From Sphingomonas yantingensis (GTDB lineage Bacteria; Pseudomonadota; Alphaproteobacteria; Sphingomonadales; Sphingomonadaceae): a stretch of 64,000 nucleotides of DNA. Where the stretch lies: positions 1 to 64,000 of the forward strand of contig NZ_JACIJJ010000004.1 in NCBI RefSeq assembly GCF_014199325.1, written 5' to 3'. The translations under genes and the position numbers were made by a program. Under the pieces are notes generated by a model. The model had not been told where the DNA came from. It did no database searches and was given only the letters and a program-made list of their open reading frames with translations. Below, in pieces: positions 49,847 to 57,490 of the stretch. How positions within the stretch are numbered: position 1 is the stretch's first letter; each line of letters starts with the position of its first letter.

Positions 49847-50581
49847 ATGCACATCGCCGCCACCGCGATCATCCTGTCGGTGCGGGCGCATGGCGAGCAT
49901 GGGGCAGTCGTCCGCGCGCTGACGCCCGAGGACGGCGTGCAGCCGGGCTATGTCCGCGGCGGGCGGTCACGCGCGCTTCGGCCCGTGCTCCAGCCGGGCA
50001 ACCTCGTCCGAGGCGACTGGCGCGCCCGCTCGGAGAGCCAGCTTGCGGCATTGACAGTCGAGCTGGTCGAGAGCCGCGCGCCGCTGTTCGCCGAGGCGCT
50101 GCCCGCCGCGGCGATCGAATGGCTGACCGCGCTCACCGTCGCGACGCTGCCTGAGGCGCAGGGCTATCCGCGCCTCCACGCCGCGCTCGATGCGGTGATC
50201 GTCGCGGTCGAGGCGGCACCGGCCGCGCGCGCCTGGGCGGGGCTGGTCGCGCGGTACGAATTGCTGCTGCTTGCTGAGCTGGGCTTCGGCCTCGCGCTCG
50301 ACCAGTGCGTGTCGACGGGGGCACGCGACGACCTGGACTTCGTCAGTCCGAAGAGCGGCAGCGCCGTATCGGCCGGTGCGGCGCACGGGTATGAGGCGCG
50401 GCTGTTTCCGCTGCCGCGGTTCCTGGTCGAGGGGGGCGAGGCACCCGACTGGCCCGCGATCTTCGATGCGTTCGCCATCACCGGCCATTTCCTCGAACGC
50501 GATCTCCTGACCGGGCGCGCGGCGGAAACGCTGGCGGCGCGTGCACGATTGATCGATCGGTTGCAGCGCGCCAGCGGCTAG
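49847..50581 (+). CDS. recO: DNA repair protein RecO
   Basis: 244 residues. The N-terminal OB-fold ([20 protein letters not shown], then [20 protein letters not shown]) and helical middle ([24 protein letters not shown] segment) match RecO. The usual zinc-binding Cys cluster is reduced to a single Cys. RecO loads RecA onto SSB-coated DNA with RecR in recombinational repair. The IR at 49711-49811 precedes it. Confidence 0.9.
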   Translation: MHIAATAIILSVRAHGEHGAVVRALTPEDGVQPGYVRGGRSRALRPVLQPGNLVRGDWRARSESQLAALTVELVESRAPLFAEALPAAAIEWLTALTVATLPEAQGYPRLHAALDAVIVAVEAAPAARAWAGLVARYELLLLAELGFGLALDQCVSTGARDDLDFVSPKSGSAVSAGAAHGYEARLFPLPRFLVEGGEAPDWPAIFDAFAITGHFLERDLLTGRAAETLAARARLIDRLQRASG

Positions 50582-50612
50582 GGCATTGGCGGGCCGCTAC
50601 GAGGGAGGGTTC

Positions 50613-51659
50613 ATGCCGCATCTGATCGCCGTGTTGCCGGGGGACGGCATCGGCCCCGAAGTCGCCGCCGAGGCGCGCCGCGTGCTCGAGGCGACGGGCC
50701 TCGACCTGACCTTCGAGGAGGCGGCGGTCGGCGGCGCGGCCTATGACGCGGCGGGCCATCCGCTGCCGCCCGCGACGCTCGCGCTGGCGCAGCGCGCCGA
50801 CGCGATCCTGTTCGGCGCGGTCGGCGATGCGCGTTACGACAAGCTGGAGCGGGCGCTGCGGCCCGAGCAGGCTATTCTCGGCCTGCGCAAGGAACTTGGC
50901 CTGTTCGCCAACCTGCGCCCCGCCAAGCTGTTCAAGGGGCTGGAGGGCGCCTCGGCGCTCCGCCCCGAGGTGGCCGCGGCGATCGACCTCGTTATCGTGC
51001 GCGAGCTGACCGGCGACGTCTATTTCGGGCTGAAGTCGCGCGGCACCAGTGCCGAGGGGCTGCGCGAAGGCCGCGACCTCATGCGCTATGACGAGGCGGA
51101 GGTTGCGCGCATCGCCCGCGTCGGGTTCGAGACCGCACGGACGCGCCAGTCGCGGCTGTGCTCGGTCGACAAGGCCAACGTCCTCGAAACCTCGCAGCTG
51201 TGGCGCGACGTGGTGATCGAGGTGGCCGCGGACTATCCCGACGTGGCGCTGACCCACATGTACGTCGACAATGCCGCGATGCAGCTGGTGCGCGATCCGG
51301 GCCAGTTCGACGTGATCGTCACCGGCAATCTGTTCGGCGACATCCTGTCGGATCAGGCGTCGATGTGCGCGGGATCGATCGGGATGCTGCCCTCCGCCGC
51401 GCTCGGCGCCACGGGCAAGGGGCTGTACGAGCCGATCCATGGTTCCGCGCCCGACATTGCCGGGCAGGGCAAGGCCAATCCGTGCGCGGCGATCCTGTCG
51501 GCGGCGATGCTACTGCGCCATTCGCTGGACGAGGGCGAGGCGGCCGGCCGGATCGAGGCGGCGGTGGCTGCGGCGATCGCTGGCGGCGCGCGCACCGGCG
51601 ATCTGGGCGGGTCGCTGTCGACGAGGCAGATGGCCGACTGCATCCTCGCCGGGCTCTGA
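50613..51659 (+). CDS. leuB: 3-isopropylmalate dehydrogenase
   Basis: 348 residues; the ATG at 50613 has GAGGGAGGG upstream, while an ATG nine codons earlier lacks support. Motifs: [71 protein letters not shown] and [20 protein letters not shown]. It oxidatively decarboxylates 3-isopropylmalate with NAD in leucine synthesis. It follows recO and precedes a glycosyltransferase gene by 7 bases. Confidence 0.97.
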   Translation: MPHLIAVLPGDGIGPEVAAEARRVLEATGLDLTFEEAAVGGAAYDAAGHPLPPATLALAQRADAILFGAVGDARYDKLERALRPEQAILGLRKELGLFANLRPAKLFKGLEGASALRPEVAAAIDLVIVRELTGDVYFGLKSRGTSAEGLREGRDLMRYDEAEVARIARVGFETARTRQSRLCSVDKANVLETSQLWRDVVIEVAADYPDVALTHMYVDNAAMQLVRDPGQFDVIVTGNLFGDILSDQASMCAGSIGMLPSAALGATGKGLYEPIHGSAPDIAGQGKANPCAAILSAAMLLRHSLDEGEAAGRIEAAVAAAIAGGARTGDLGGSLSTRQMADCILAGL

Positions 51660-51666
51660 CACGAAC

Positions 51667-52776
51667 ATGCTCGAACTCGCGGTCGTCGTGCCCGTGTTCA
51701 ATGAGGCGAAGAACGTCGCCACGATGGTCGCGCGGCTCGATCAGGTGCTGGCGGGACGCGCCTGGGAAGTCATCTTCGTCGACGACGACAGCCCCGATGG
51801 GACGGCTGGTATCGCCCGCGAGCTCGGTCGCGTCGACCCGAGGGTCCGGGTGATCCAGCGGATCGGCCGGCGGGGTCTGTCCACTGCCTGCATCGAGGGG
51901 ATGTGCGCCACCGCCGCGCCGCTGGTCGCGGTGATCGACGGCGACATGCAGCATGACGAGGCGCTGCTGCCCGCGATGGCCGACGCGCTGAACGCCGAGC
52001 GGGCGCTCGACCTCGTCATCGGCTCGCGCTTCGTCGAGGGCGGCGGGACGGGCGACTGGGACCGCGACCGCGTGGCGAAGTCCGAGTTCGCGACGCGGTT
52101 GTCGCGCCGGGTGCTCAATGCCGACCTGTCCGATCCGATGAGCGGCTTCTTCATGATCCGTTCGGACCTGCTCCGTACGATGGTGCCCAAGCTGTCGGGG
52201 ATCGGCTTCAAGATCCTGCTCGACATCATGACCGCGAGCGATCGGCCGCTCAATTTCAGGGAGTTGCCCTACGTGTTTCGCACGCGGACCGAAGGCGAGA
52301 GCAAGCTCGACCATGTGGTCGCCATGGAGTATCTGATTGCGCTCTACGACCGGATGTTCGGCAAGATCGTGCCCGTGCGCTTTGCCATGTTCTCCGCCAT
52401 CGGCGCGCTCGGCGCCGGCGTCCACATGACGATCCTGTCGGCACTCTATGTCGGTCTGGGAGCCAGCTTCATCCTGGGCACGATCGTCGCGACGGTTGTC
52501 GCGATGACGTTCAACTTCTTCCTCAACAACGCACTCACCTATCGCGACCGACGGCTCAAAGGGGCGAGGGCGCTGTTCGACGGGTGGGTGTCGTTCTGCG
52601 TCGTCTGTTCGGTCGGCGCGGCGGCCAATGTGGGCGTGGCGGCGTTCCTGCACGACGTTCGCGCAGGTTACTGGGCGCTATCGGCGATTGCGGGGATCGT
52701 GGTGGGCGCGGTCTGGAACTTCGCCTTGTCGTCGCGCTTCACCTGGGGGCGGTACGGGCGGAAGGCTTCGGCCTGA
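51667..52776 (+). CDS. GT2 glycosyltransferase fused to a GtrA-like membrane domain
   Basis: 369 residues. Residues 1-240 are a dolichol-phosphate-mannose-synthase-like GT2 domain (LAVVVPVFNEAKNVATMVAR, VIFVDDDSPDGTAGIARELG, GDMQHDE with the DxD-like site). Residues about 240-365 are a four-helix GtrA domain (VPVRFAMFSAIGALGAGVHM, NFFLNNALTYRDRRLKGARA). Such fusions make polyprenyl-phosphate sugars and move them across the inner membrane. The acceptor glycan is unknown. Confidence 0.9.
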   Translation: MLELAVVVPVFNEAKNVATMVARLDQVLAGRAWEVIFVDDDSPDGTAGIARELGRVDPRVRVIQRIGRRGLSTACIEGMCATAAPLVAVIDGDMQHDEALLPAMADALNAERALDLVIGSRFVEGGGTGDWDRDRVAKSEFATRLSRRVLNADLSDPMSGFFMIRSDLLRTMVPKLSGIGFKILLDIMTASDRPLNFRELPYVFRTRTEGESKLDHVVAMEYLIALYDRMFGKIVPVRFAMFSAIGALGAGVHMTILSALYVGLGASFILGTIVATVVAMTFNFFLNNALTYRDRRLKGARALFDGWVSFCVVCSVGAAANVGVAAFLHDVRAGYWALSAIAGIVVGAVWNFALSSRFTWGRYGRKASA

Positions 52777-52778
52777 GA

Positions 52779-52800
52779 GGGCGGAGCGCTCGCTCCGCCC
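52779..52800. terminator. Hairpin between the GT2 gene and the psp cluster
   Basis: A perfect 9-base-pair stem GGGCGGAGC/GCTCCGCCC with loop GCTC lies between two convergent stop codons. It has no T-tract, so it is a probable bidirectional but weak terminator. Confidence 0.5.
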
Positions 52801-52807
52801 GCTCCGA

Positions 52808-53050
52808 TCAGAGATCCACGCCCGCCGCGATCGCCTCGAGCTTCTTGATCCGCTCCTTAAGGTCGGCGATCTCGATCCGCTGGGTGGGCGAGGGGCCGGG
52901 CATGTCGGCGGGCAGGTGCCCCGCCAGCGCCATCTGCTGCTGCTTGAGGGTCAGCCAGCCGCGCCAGGCGGTGAGCAGACCGGCGGTGACCATGCCGAGC
53001 GCGACGAGGCCGGCGGCGGCCATCACGAAATAGAATTGGGGGTCCTGCAT
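52808..53050 (-). CDS. Small membrane protein with truncated PspB-like C-terminus (psp cluster protein E)
   Basis: 80 residues from the ATG at 53050, with GGGAG 8 bases upstream; an ATG at 53083, overlapping the upstream stop by one base, would add 11 residues. One membrane helix (FYFVMAAAGLVALGMVTAGL) is followed by a basic/Gln stretch (TLKQQQM) and an amphipathic tail EIADLKERIKKLEAIAAGVD. The tail matches the start of the RxxxLE motif of its neighbours but lacks the LxxEIxxLR end. It is the last gene of the psp cluster. Function unknown. Confidence 0.65.
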   Translation of the reverse strand: MQDPQFYFVMAAAGLVALGMVTAGLLTAWRGWLTLKQQQMALAGHLPADMPGPSPTQRIEIADLKERIKKLEAIAAGVDL

Positions 53051-53082
53051 CGCTGCTTCTCCCAGGTTGAACACGGGGGGCA

Positions 53083-53325
53083 TCAGTCGCGGGGATCGCG
53101 CAACCGCGCGATTTCCCGGTCGAGGCGGACGCTGTCCTCGCTGTCGGTGACGACGCGCTCGAGGACGGCGACACGCTCCTTCAACGTCCGGACTTCCTCG
53201 CGCATCCGGATCGCATCGGGGTGATCGGCGGCGGGCTGGCTCTCGCGGGTCTTGACCTTTTCGCGCACGATCTTGCCGACCGTGACCACCGCGACGATCC
53301 CGACGACCATCGAAAACGGATCCAT
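53083..53325 (-). CDS. Small PspB-like membrane protein (psp cluster protein D)
   Basis: 80 residues with a GAGGGAG SD. A short N-terminal hydrophobic helix (FSMVVGIVAVVTVGKIV) leads through a basic linker to a coiled-coil end: REEVRTLKERVAVLERVVTD at 42-61 and LDREIARLRD at 68-77. The RVxVLERxVTD core is shared with proteins A, B and C and resembles the C-terminus of PspB. It is one of five consecutive paralogue-like genes after pspC. Probably anchored in the inner membrane. Confidence 0.75.
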   Translation of the reverse strand: MDPFSMVVGIVAVVTVGKIVREKVKTRESQPAADHPDAIRMREEVRTLKERVAVLERVVTDSEDSVRLDREIARLRDPRD

Positions 53326-53351
53326 GGTTACACTCCCTCTTATGTTCTGGT

Positions 53352-53621
53352 TCAGTTGAGCGGCGCGTCGCGCAGCCGCTCGATTTCCTCGGACAGGCCG
53401 AGGCCTTGGTCGGTGACGATCCGCTCCAGCACCCGCACCCGCTGTTCGAGCCGCTCGACCTGCGCGGCATATTGCGCTGCCTTCTCCGCGGTCTGGGCGT
53501 TGAGCGCGGTGGTCATCGCCTCCTTGTGGCGTAGCCAGCGCTTGAACATGTCGCCGCCGACCCCGGCGATGACGGGGATGCCGACAACGATCATGAAAAA
53601 GGCGATTGCGGTCGTGTTCAT
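53352..53621 (-). CDS. Small PspB-like membrane protein (psp cluster protein C)
   Basis: 89 residues; the SD TGAGGA includes the upstream stop codon. One N-terminal helix (TAIAFFMIVVGIPVIAGVGG) is followed by FKRWLRHKEAM and a coiled coil ending in QVERLEQRVRVLERIVTDQG and LSEEIERLRD. The motif RVxVLERIVTD occurs at residues 61-71. Layout and motif agree with PspB, which also has one N-terminal helix and a short cytoplasmic coiled coil. Confidence 0.75.
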   Translation of the reverse strand: MNTTAIAFFMIVVGIPVIAGVGGDMFKRWLRHKEAMTTALNAQTAEKAAQYAAQVERLEQRVRVLERIVTDQGLGLSEEIERLRDAPLN

Positions 53622-53633
53622 GGCCGTTGGTCC

Positions 53634-53972
53634 TCAGTTGGTGCGGCTGCCGCGCAGCTGCTCGATCTCGCGGTCGAGGCTGTGGGCGCTGTCGGTGACG
53701 ATCCGCTCGACGTTCGCGAGGCGATCCTTGATCGAGCCGAGCTCGGCGCGAAGCTGGGCATTCTCCTGGCTGAGCAGCCGGATGCGCTCCATCGCCTCGT
53801 CGCTTTTCTTCGGATAGATCGCCTGTCCCCAGGCGCCGTCGAGCGGATAGCCGTTCTTGACGCGCAGCCAGGTGGTGAACATCCAGGCGATCAGGCCCAG
53901 GGCGCCGATGCTCATGCCGCCGGCGATGATCCAGGGCAGGTTGGGCAGGATGATGTTGTCGGCCGGGTCCAT
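53634..53972 (-). CDS. Small PspB-like membrane protein (psp cluster protein B)
   Basis: 112 residues with GAAGGGAG upstream. One membrane helix (IIAGGMSIGALGLIAWMFTT), a conserved junction TTWLRVKNGYPLDG also found in protein A (TTWMRVKHGYPITD), and a coiled coil (IRLLSQENAQLRAELGSIKD) ending in RLANVERIVTDSAHSLDREI and EQLRG. A and B are clear sister paralogues, with similar leader DNA ahead of both starts (GGGAGAG). The role is unknown. Confidence 0.78.
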   Translation of the reverse strand: MDPADNIILPNLPWIIAGGMSIGALGLIAWMFTTWLRVKNGYPLDGAWGQAIYPKKSDEAMERIRLLSQENAQLRAELGSIKDRLANVERIVTDSAHSLDREIEQLRGSRTN

Positions 53973-53985
53973 GGTCGCTCTCCCT

Positions 53986-54279
53986 TCAGCGCAGCGCGTC
54001 GATGTCGCGGTTCAGACGCTCGGCGGGATCGGTGGCGATCCGTTCAAGCACCGCGATCCGCTCCTCCAGCCGTCCGATCTGGCCGACCAGCCGCTCGTTC
54101 TCGCTCGTCAGCAATTCGATCTTGCGCTCGGCATCGGGGCCGCCACTTTTGTGGATCGTCTTGCCGTTGTCGTCGGTGATCGGATAGCCGTGCTTGACGC
54201 GCATCCATGTCGTCGCGACCCAGGCGCCCATCGAAAGGCCGATAATCGCAAGGACGAAACCGGGTCCACCCCAACTCAT
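53986..54279 (-). CDS. Small PspB-like membrane protein (psp cluster protein A)
   Basis: 97 residues from ATG 54279 with AAGGGAG 8 bases upstream; a GTG two codons earlier is the alternative. One membrane helix (GFVLAIIGLSMGAWVATTW), the TTWMRVKHGYP junction, a polar coil (RKIELLTSENERLVGQIGRL) and the end EERIAVLERIATDPAERLNR with DIDALR. It begins right after pspC and shares pspC's own C-terminal pattern (LADEIDRLR). Likely part of the envelope-stress complex by context. Confidence 0.78.
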   Translation of the reverse strand: MSWGGPGFVLAIIGLSMGAWVATTWMRVKHGYPITDDNGKTIHKSGGPDAERKIELLTSENERLVGQIGRLEERIAVLERIATDPAERLNRDIDALR

Positions 54280-54308
54280 GGTCACTCTCCCTTGTTGACC
54301 GGCGCGCC

Positions 54309-54689
54309 TTAGCGCAGCCGGTCGATTTCGTCGGCGAGCCGGCTGTTGCGGCCCACATAGAAGCTCTCGATTTCAGCGAGGCGACGGTCGATGTCGCGGA
54401 ACTTCGAGCGAACCTCTGCGGTCGAGCGCTTCGGGTTCGAGCGGACCCGCTGCCAGAACTTCTCGTCCTCGGCATTCTCGTACAGGCCATAGGGCTTGGC
54501 CGGAGCCATCCAGGCGATCATCCCATAGGCGACCAGCGTCCAGGGAAACCCGCCAAGGCAGGTGAGCAGCACGGCGCCTACCCGGACCCAAATGACGTCA
54601 ACCCCGGTATAGTCCGCGATGCCGGCGCAGACGCCCATCCACTTGCCGTTCTGCTTGTCGACATAGAGCTTGGTGCGGCTGGCAGACAT
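54309..54689 (-). CDS. pspC: Phage shock protein C (PspC-domain) with PspB-like tail
   Basis: 126 residues. The PspC domain (KLYVDKQNGKWMGVCAGIAD, YTGVDVIWVRVGAVLLTCLG) has the membrane helix LLTCLGGFPWTLVAYGMIAW. The cytoplasmic C-terminus (RDIDRRLAEIESFYVGRNSR, LADEIDRLR at 118-126) ends in the same coiled-coil pattern as the small proteins that follow. The start overlaps the pspB stop by one base. PspC with PspB recruits PspA to the stressed inner membrane. Confidence 0.9.
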   Translation of the reverse strand: MSASRTKLYVDKQNGKWMGVCAGIADYTGVDVIWVRVGAVLLTCLGGFPWTLVAYGMIAWMAPAKPYGLYENAEDEKFWQRVRSNPKRSTAEVRSKFRDIDRRLAEIESFYVGRNSRLADEIDRLR

Positions 54690-54967
54690 CAGTTCCTCCT
54701 CTGGGGTTCGTAGGACGACCGCAGCTCCTCGCGCACTCGCGGGGCCTCGAGCCGGAAGTCCGGATTGTCGGCGGCGACGATGCGCTCGATCGTTTCGAGC
54801 CGTTCGTCCAGCCGGCGGGCGAGGTGATGCAGCTCGTCGAGCAGCTTCTCGTCCTCGCCGGTCATCGTCGGCGCCTGTTTCCACTTCGTGAGATAGTGGA
54901 GGATGATCCAGGGCATGCCGACGAACAGGATGCCGCAGATCATGATCGGCAGGAAAACGTCTTCCAT
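54689..54967 (-). CDS. pspB: Phage shock protein B
   Basis: 92 residues. An N-terminal membrane helix (FLPIMICGILFVGMPWIILH) and a cytoplasmic coiled coil with the PspB signature LARRLDERLETIERIVAADN at 49-68, then PDFR. It parallels the E. coli PspB C-terminus, where a RERIQALESILDAEHPNWR end is found. It lies 3 bases after pspA and overlaps pspC by one base. Confidence 0.9.
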   Translation of the reverse strand: MEDVFLPIMICGILFVGMPWIILHYLTKWKQAPTMTGEDEKLLDELHHLARRLDERLETIERIVAADNPDFRLEAPRVREELRSSYEPQRRN

Positions 54968-54970
54968 CGA

Positions 54971-55636
54971 TCAGCCCTCCTTGTTCAGGCGGGCCTTGAG
55001 CGCGGCGAGCTCGGCATCGACCTTTTCGGACGACTTGAGTTCGGCGATCTCCTCCTCGAGGCTCTTGGCACCGCCCATGCCCGCGGCATCGGCGCGGCCC
55101 TCGGCCATGTCCACGCGGCGCTCCAGCGTGTCGAAGCGCGAGAATGCGTCGGCCACCCGCTCGCCGGCATACATCTCGCGCAGGCGATAGCGGTTCTCGG
55201 CGCTTTCGAGCCGGGTCGCGATCGAGTTCTGGCGGGCACGCGCCTCGCGAAGCTTGTTCTGGAGCTTGGCGATGTCGGCCTCCGACGCCCTGAGCGCGTC
55301 GTCTAGCACGGTGATCTCGGCCTGAAGCTGGTCGGCCATGTCGGCGGCCTTCTGGCGCTCGACCAAAGCGGCCTTGGCCAGGTCCTCACGGTCCTTCGAC
55401 AGCGCCAGCTCGGCCTTCTCCGTCCAGCTTTCCTGAAGCTTGTCGAGCTTGGCGATGTGGCGGCGCATCTCCTTCTGGTCGGCGATGGTGCGCGCGGCGG
55501 ACGCACGGACCTCGACCAGCGTCTCCTCCATCTCGAGGATGATCATGCGGATCATCTTCGCGGGGTCCTCGGCCTTGTCGAGCAGGTCGGTGACGTTGGC
55601 GGCGATGATGTCGCGGGTGCGGGAGAAGATACCCAT
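54971..55636 (-). CDS. pspA: Phage shock protein A
   Basis: 221 residues, the normal PspA length. The N-terminal amphipathic helix (GIFSRTRDIIAANVTDLLDK) binds membranes; the rest is coiled coil (AEDPAKMIRMIILEMEETLV, MRRHIAKLDKLQESWTEKAE). PspA, an ESCRT-III relative, stabilises damaged inner membrane and inhibits PspF. AAGGAG precedes the ATG. A terminator hairpin separates it from the upstream TonB-like gene, and the 33 bases between hairpin and start are too short for a complete sigma-54 promoter. Confidence 0.95.
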   Translation of the reverse strand: MGIFSRTRDIIAANVTDLLDKAEDPAKMIRMIILEMEETLVEVRASAARTIADQKEMRRHIAKLDKLQESWTEKAELALSKDREDLAKAALVERQKAADMADQLQAEITVLDDALRASEADIAKLQNKLREARARQNSIATRLESAENRYRLREMYAGERVADAFSRFDTLERRVDMAEGRADAAGMGGAKSLEEEIAELKSSEKVDAELAALKARLNKEG

Positions 55637-55669
55637 TTGAACGAACTCCTTGCGTGCAATTCTGAAAAT

Positions 55670-55698
55670 CCGGGGCGAGGATGGGGGCCTCGCCCCGG
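55670..55698 (-). terminator. Intrinsic terminator between the TonB-like gene and pspA
   Basis: On the minus strand a perfect 11-base-pair stem CCGGGGCGAGG/CCTCGCCCCGG with a 7-base loop is followed by ATTTTC. It lies 10 bases after the TonB-like stop and 33 bases before pspA, within the probable psp transcript. It could reduce read-through into pspA. Confidence 0.7.
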
Positions 55699-55708
55699 CA
55701 GTGGCCGA

Positions 55709-56215
55709 TCAGCCTTGCGGCCGGTCGGCGGGAACCTCTGCGTGAGACTGCTGGATGCGCGCCGCCAGGTCCAGCGCGGTCCGGCGGATCGCCGGACGCG
55801 AGCGGTTGGCATTCGGCGTGCCGAAGAACACCTCGACCGGCACCACCCGCACCCGGCCGCGCATCGCGGCCGGCAGCGCGGGGAAGTCGATCGCGTTGAC
55901 CGCGCGCAGCGCCTCGTTGTCGAGCACGCGGTTACCGGTCGCGACGTCGAGCGAGGTGGCATAGAGCACGCCATCGCGATCGAAGTGCGCGGCGACGACC
56001 GCCGCCTTCTGCATCCGCACCGCGGCGGGGACCGTCGGCATGTCGCGGATCTGCTGCTGCAGGTCGCCGCTCACGCGGGCGGTCCATTCGCGGGCGTCAT
56101 CACCGGCGGCACGGGCCGGGGCGGCGGCGAGCCCAAGGACCAGCGTCGAAGCGGCGGCGGCACCGAGGATCGAGACGATCGAGTGGCGGACATTCTGGCT
56201 GGCCTTTACGAACAT
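55709..56215 (-). CDS. Exported protein with TonB C-terminal-like domain
   Basis: 168 residues from ATG 56215. A signal peptide (HSIVSILGAAAASTLVLGLA, ending ARA) precedes one TonB-CTD-like domain: MQKAAVVAAHFDRDGVLYAT, SLDVATGNRVLDNEALRAVN and FPALPAAMRGRVRVVPVEVF. There is no TonB membrane anchor or proline-rich spacer, so energy transduction is unlikely. It is the first gene behind the sigma-54 promoter that faces pspF, which ties it to envelope stress. Confidence 0.8.
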   Translation of the reverse strand: MFVKASQNVRHSIVSILGAAAASTLVLGLAAAPARAAGDDAREWTARVSGDLQQQIRDMPTVPAAVRMQKAAVVAAHFDRDGVLYATSLDVATGNRVLDNEALRAVNAIDFPALPAAMRGRVRVVPVEVFFGTPNANRSRPAIRRTALDLAARIQQSHAEVPADRPQG

Positions 56216-56277
56216 TGGTGGTTCTCCCTGAACCTTGGCTGTTTTTCCTGCCACTCTGCGGTGGTCGAAAGATGCTT

Positions 56278-56294
56278 TGCAGGGGCCGTGCCAA
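56278..56294 (-). promoter_or_regulatory. Sigma-54 promoter of the psp cluster
   Basis: On the minus strand the sequence TTGGCACGGCCCCTGCA gives -24 TTGGCAC and -12 CTGCA with the standard spacing. It deviates from the sigma-54 consensus only at the first base of the -12 box. It faces the TonB-like gene, 63 bases upstream of its ATG, with PspF encoded divergently. Confidence 0.85.
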
Positions 56295-56357
56295 TTTGCT
56301 CGGAGGCCGATTTTCCTCGCTTTTCTGACGTTCGGTTCATCGACGCGGCGATTTCGG

Positions 56358-56374
56358 TTGCCAAGCATTGGCAA
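56358..56374. promoter_or_regulatory. Inverted repeat, probable PspF enhancer site
   Basis: TTGCCAAGCATTGGCAA is a perfect 7-3-7 dyad 64 bases upstream of the -24 element and 20 bases before the pspF ATG. The position suits a PspF-bound upstream activating sequence that also represses pspF. Confidence 0.65.
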
Positions 56375-56394
56375 AATCCACCATCAAGCGGTGC

Positions 56395-57420
56395 ATGGAA
56401 CGTGTCGCCCCCGTCATCGGCCAGTCCACCGCCTTTCTCGACGCGCTCGAACGCGCTAGCCGCGCGGCGTCGCTCGATCGCCCCGTGCTGGTCATCGGCG
56501 AGCGGGGGACGGGTAAGGAACTGGTGGCCGAGCGGCTTCATCGCCTGTCAGGTCGCTGGTCGCAGCCGCTGGTCATTATGAACTGCGCGGCATTGCCCGA
56601 GACGCTGATCGAGGCGGAGCTGTTCGGACACGAGGCGGGCGCCTTCACCGGCGCGTCGAAGGCGCGGGCGGGCCGGTTCGAGGAGGCGGATGGCGGCACG
56701 CTGTTCCTCGACGAGCTGGGCACGCTGTCGATGGCGGCGCAGGACCGGCTGCTGCGTGCGGTCGAATATGGCGAGATCACGCGCATCGGCTCGTCGCGGC
56801 CGCTGCGCGTGGACGTGCGCATCGTCGCGGCGACCAACGAGCATCTGCCCGATCGCGTGCTCAAGGGCACCTTCCGCGCCGACCTGCTCGATCGGCTGAG
56901 CTTCGAGGTGGTGACTCTGCCGCCGCTGCGCGCGCGGAGCGGCGATATCCTGGTGCTGGCCGATCATTTCGGGCGGCGGATGGCGGCCGAACTGGGCCGC
57001 GATCGCTGGCCTGGCTTCGGGCCGGAGGCGATCGAGATGCTCGAGAACCATCGCTGGCCGGGGAATGTCCGCGAGCTTCGCAATGCGGTCGAGCGCGCGG
57101 TCTATCGATGGGAGCGCGACGGGCCGGTCGATATGATCCAGATCGACCCGTTCGATTCGCCCTGGCGCCCGGCATCGAGCGGTGGCTTCACCCCGGCGCC
57201 CGAGGTGGCGGAGGGCGAGCCGACGCCGGTAGTGGCCGTGCCCAGCGAACCGCCGATCGAGGGTGATTTCCGCACCCGCGTCACCACCTACGAACGCCGC
57301 CTCCTGAGTCGCGCGATGGCCGAGCATCGCTACAACCAGCGTGCGACGGCGGAGGCGCTGGGGCTGACCTATGATCAGTTGCGCCACGCGCTGAGGAAGC
57401 ACGGGCTGTTGTCGGGTTGA
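56395..57420 (+). CDS. pspF: PspF, sigma-54-dependent activator of the psp operon
   Basis: 341 residues. As in PspF there is no N-terminal regulatory domain: the AAA+ domain begins at once. Walker A GERGTGKE is at 35-42, the sigma-54 contact loop GAFTGA at 82-87, Walker B GGTLFLDELG at 100-109, and the C-terminal Fis-type HTH is QRATAEALGLTYDQLRHALR. The ATG at 56395 is preferred over a TTG at 56368 that lies inside the dyad. It activates the divergent psp genes and is held inactive by PspA. Confidence 0.94.
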   Translation: MERVAPVIGQSTAFLDALERASRAASLDRPVLVIGERGTGKELVAERLHRLSGRWSQPLVIMNCAALPETLIEAELFGHEAGAFTGASKARAGRFEEADGGTLFLDELGTLSMAAQDRLLRAVEYGEITRIGSSRPLRVDVRIVAATNEHLPDRVLKGTFRADLLDRLSFEVVTLPPLRARSGDILVLADHFGRRMAAELGRDRWPGFGPEAIEMLENHRWPGNVRELRNAVERAVYRWERDGPVDMIQIDPFDSPWRPASSGGFTPAPEVAEGEPTPVVAVPSEPPIEGDFRTRVTTYERRLLSRAMAEHRYNQRATAEALGLTYDQLRHALRKHGLLSG

Positions 57421-57490
57421 GCCGCGACCTTCAGGGCTATGCTTGCCGGAAAGTTAGGATAGGGTGCCCACCGAACGATAGGGTGGGTGC

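Noticed and set aside
57421..57490. Possible terminator hairpin between pspF and ampG (CCCACC/GGTGGG)
   Set aside because: Only six base pairs and no T-tract; too weak to list.
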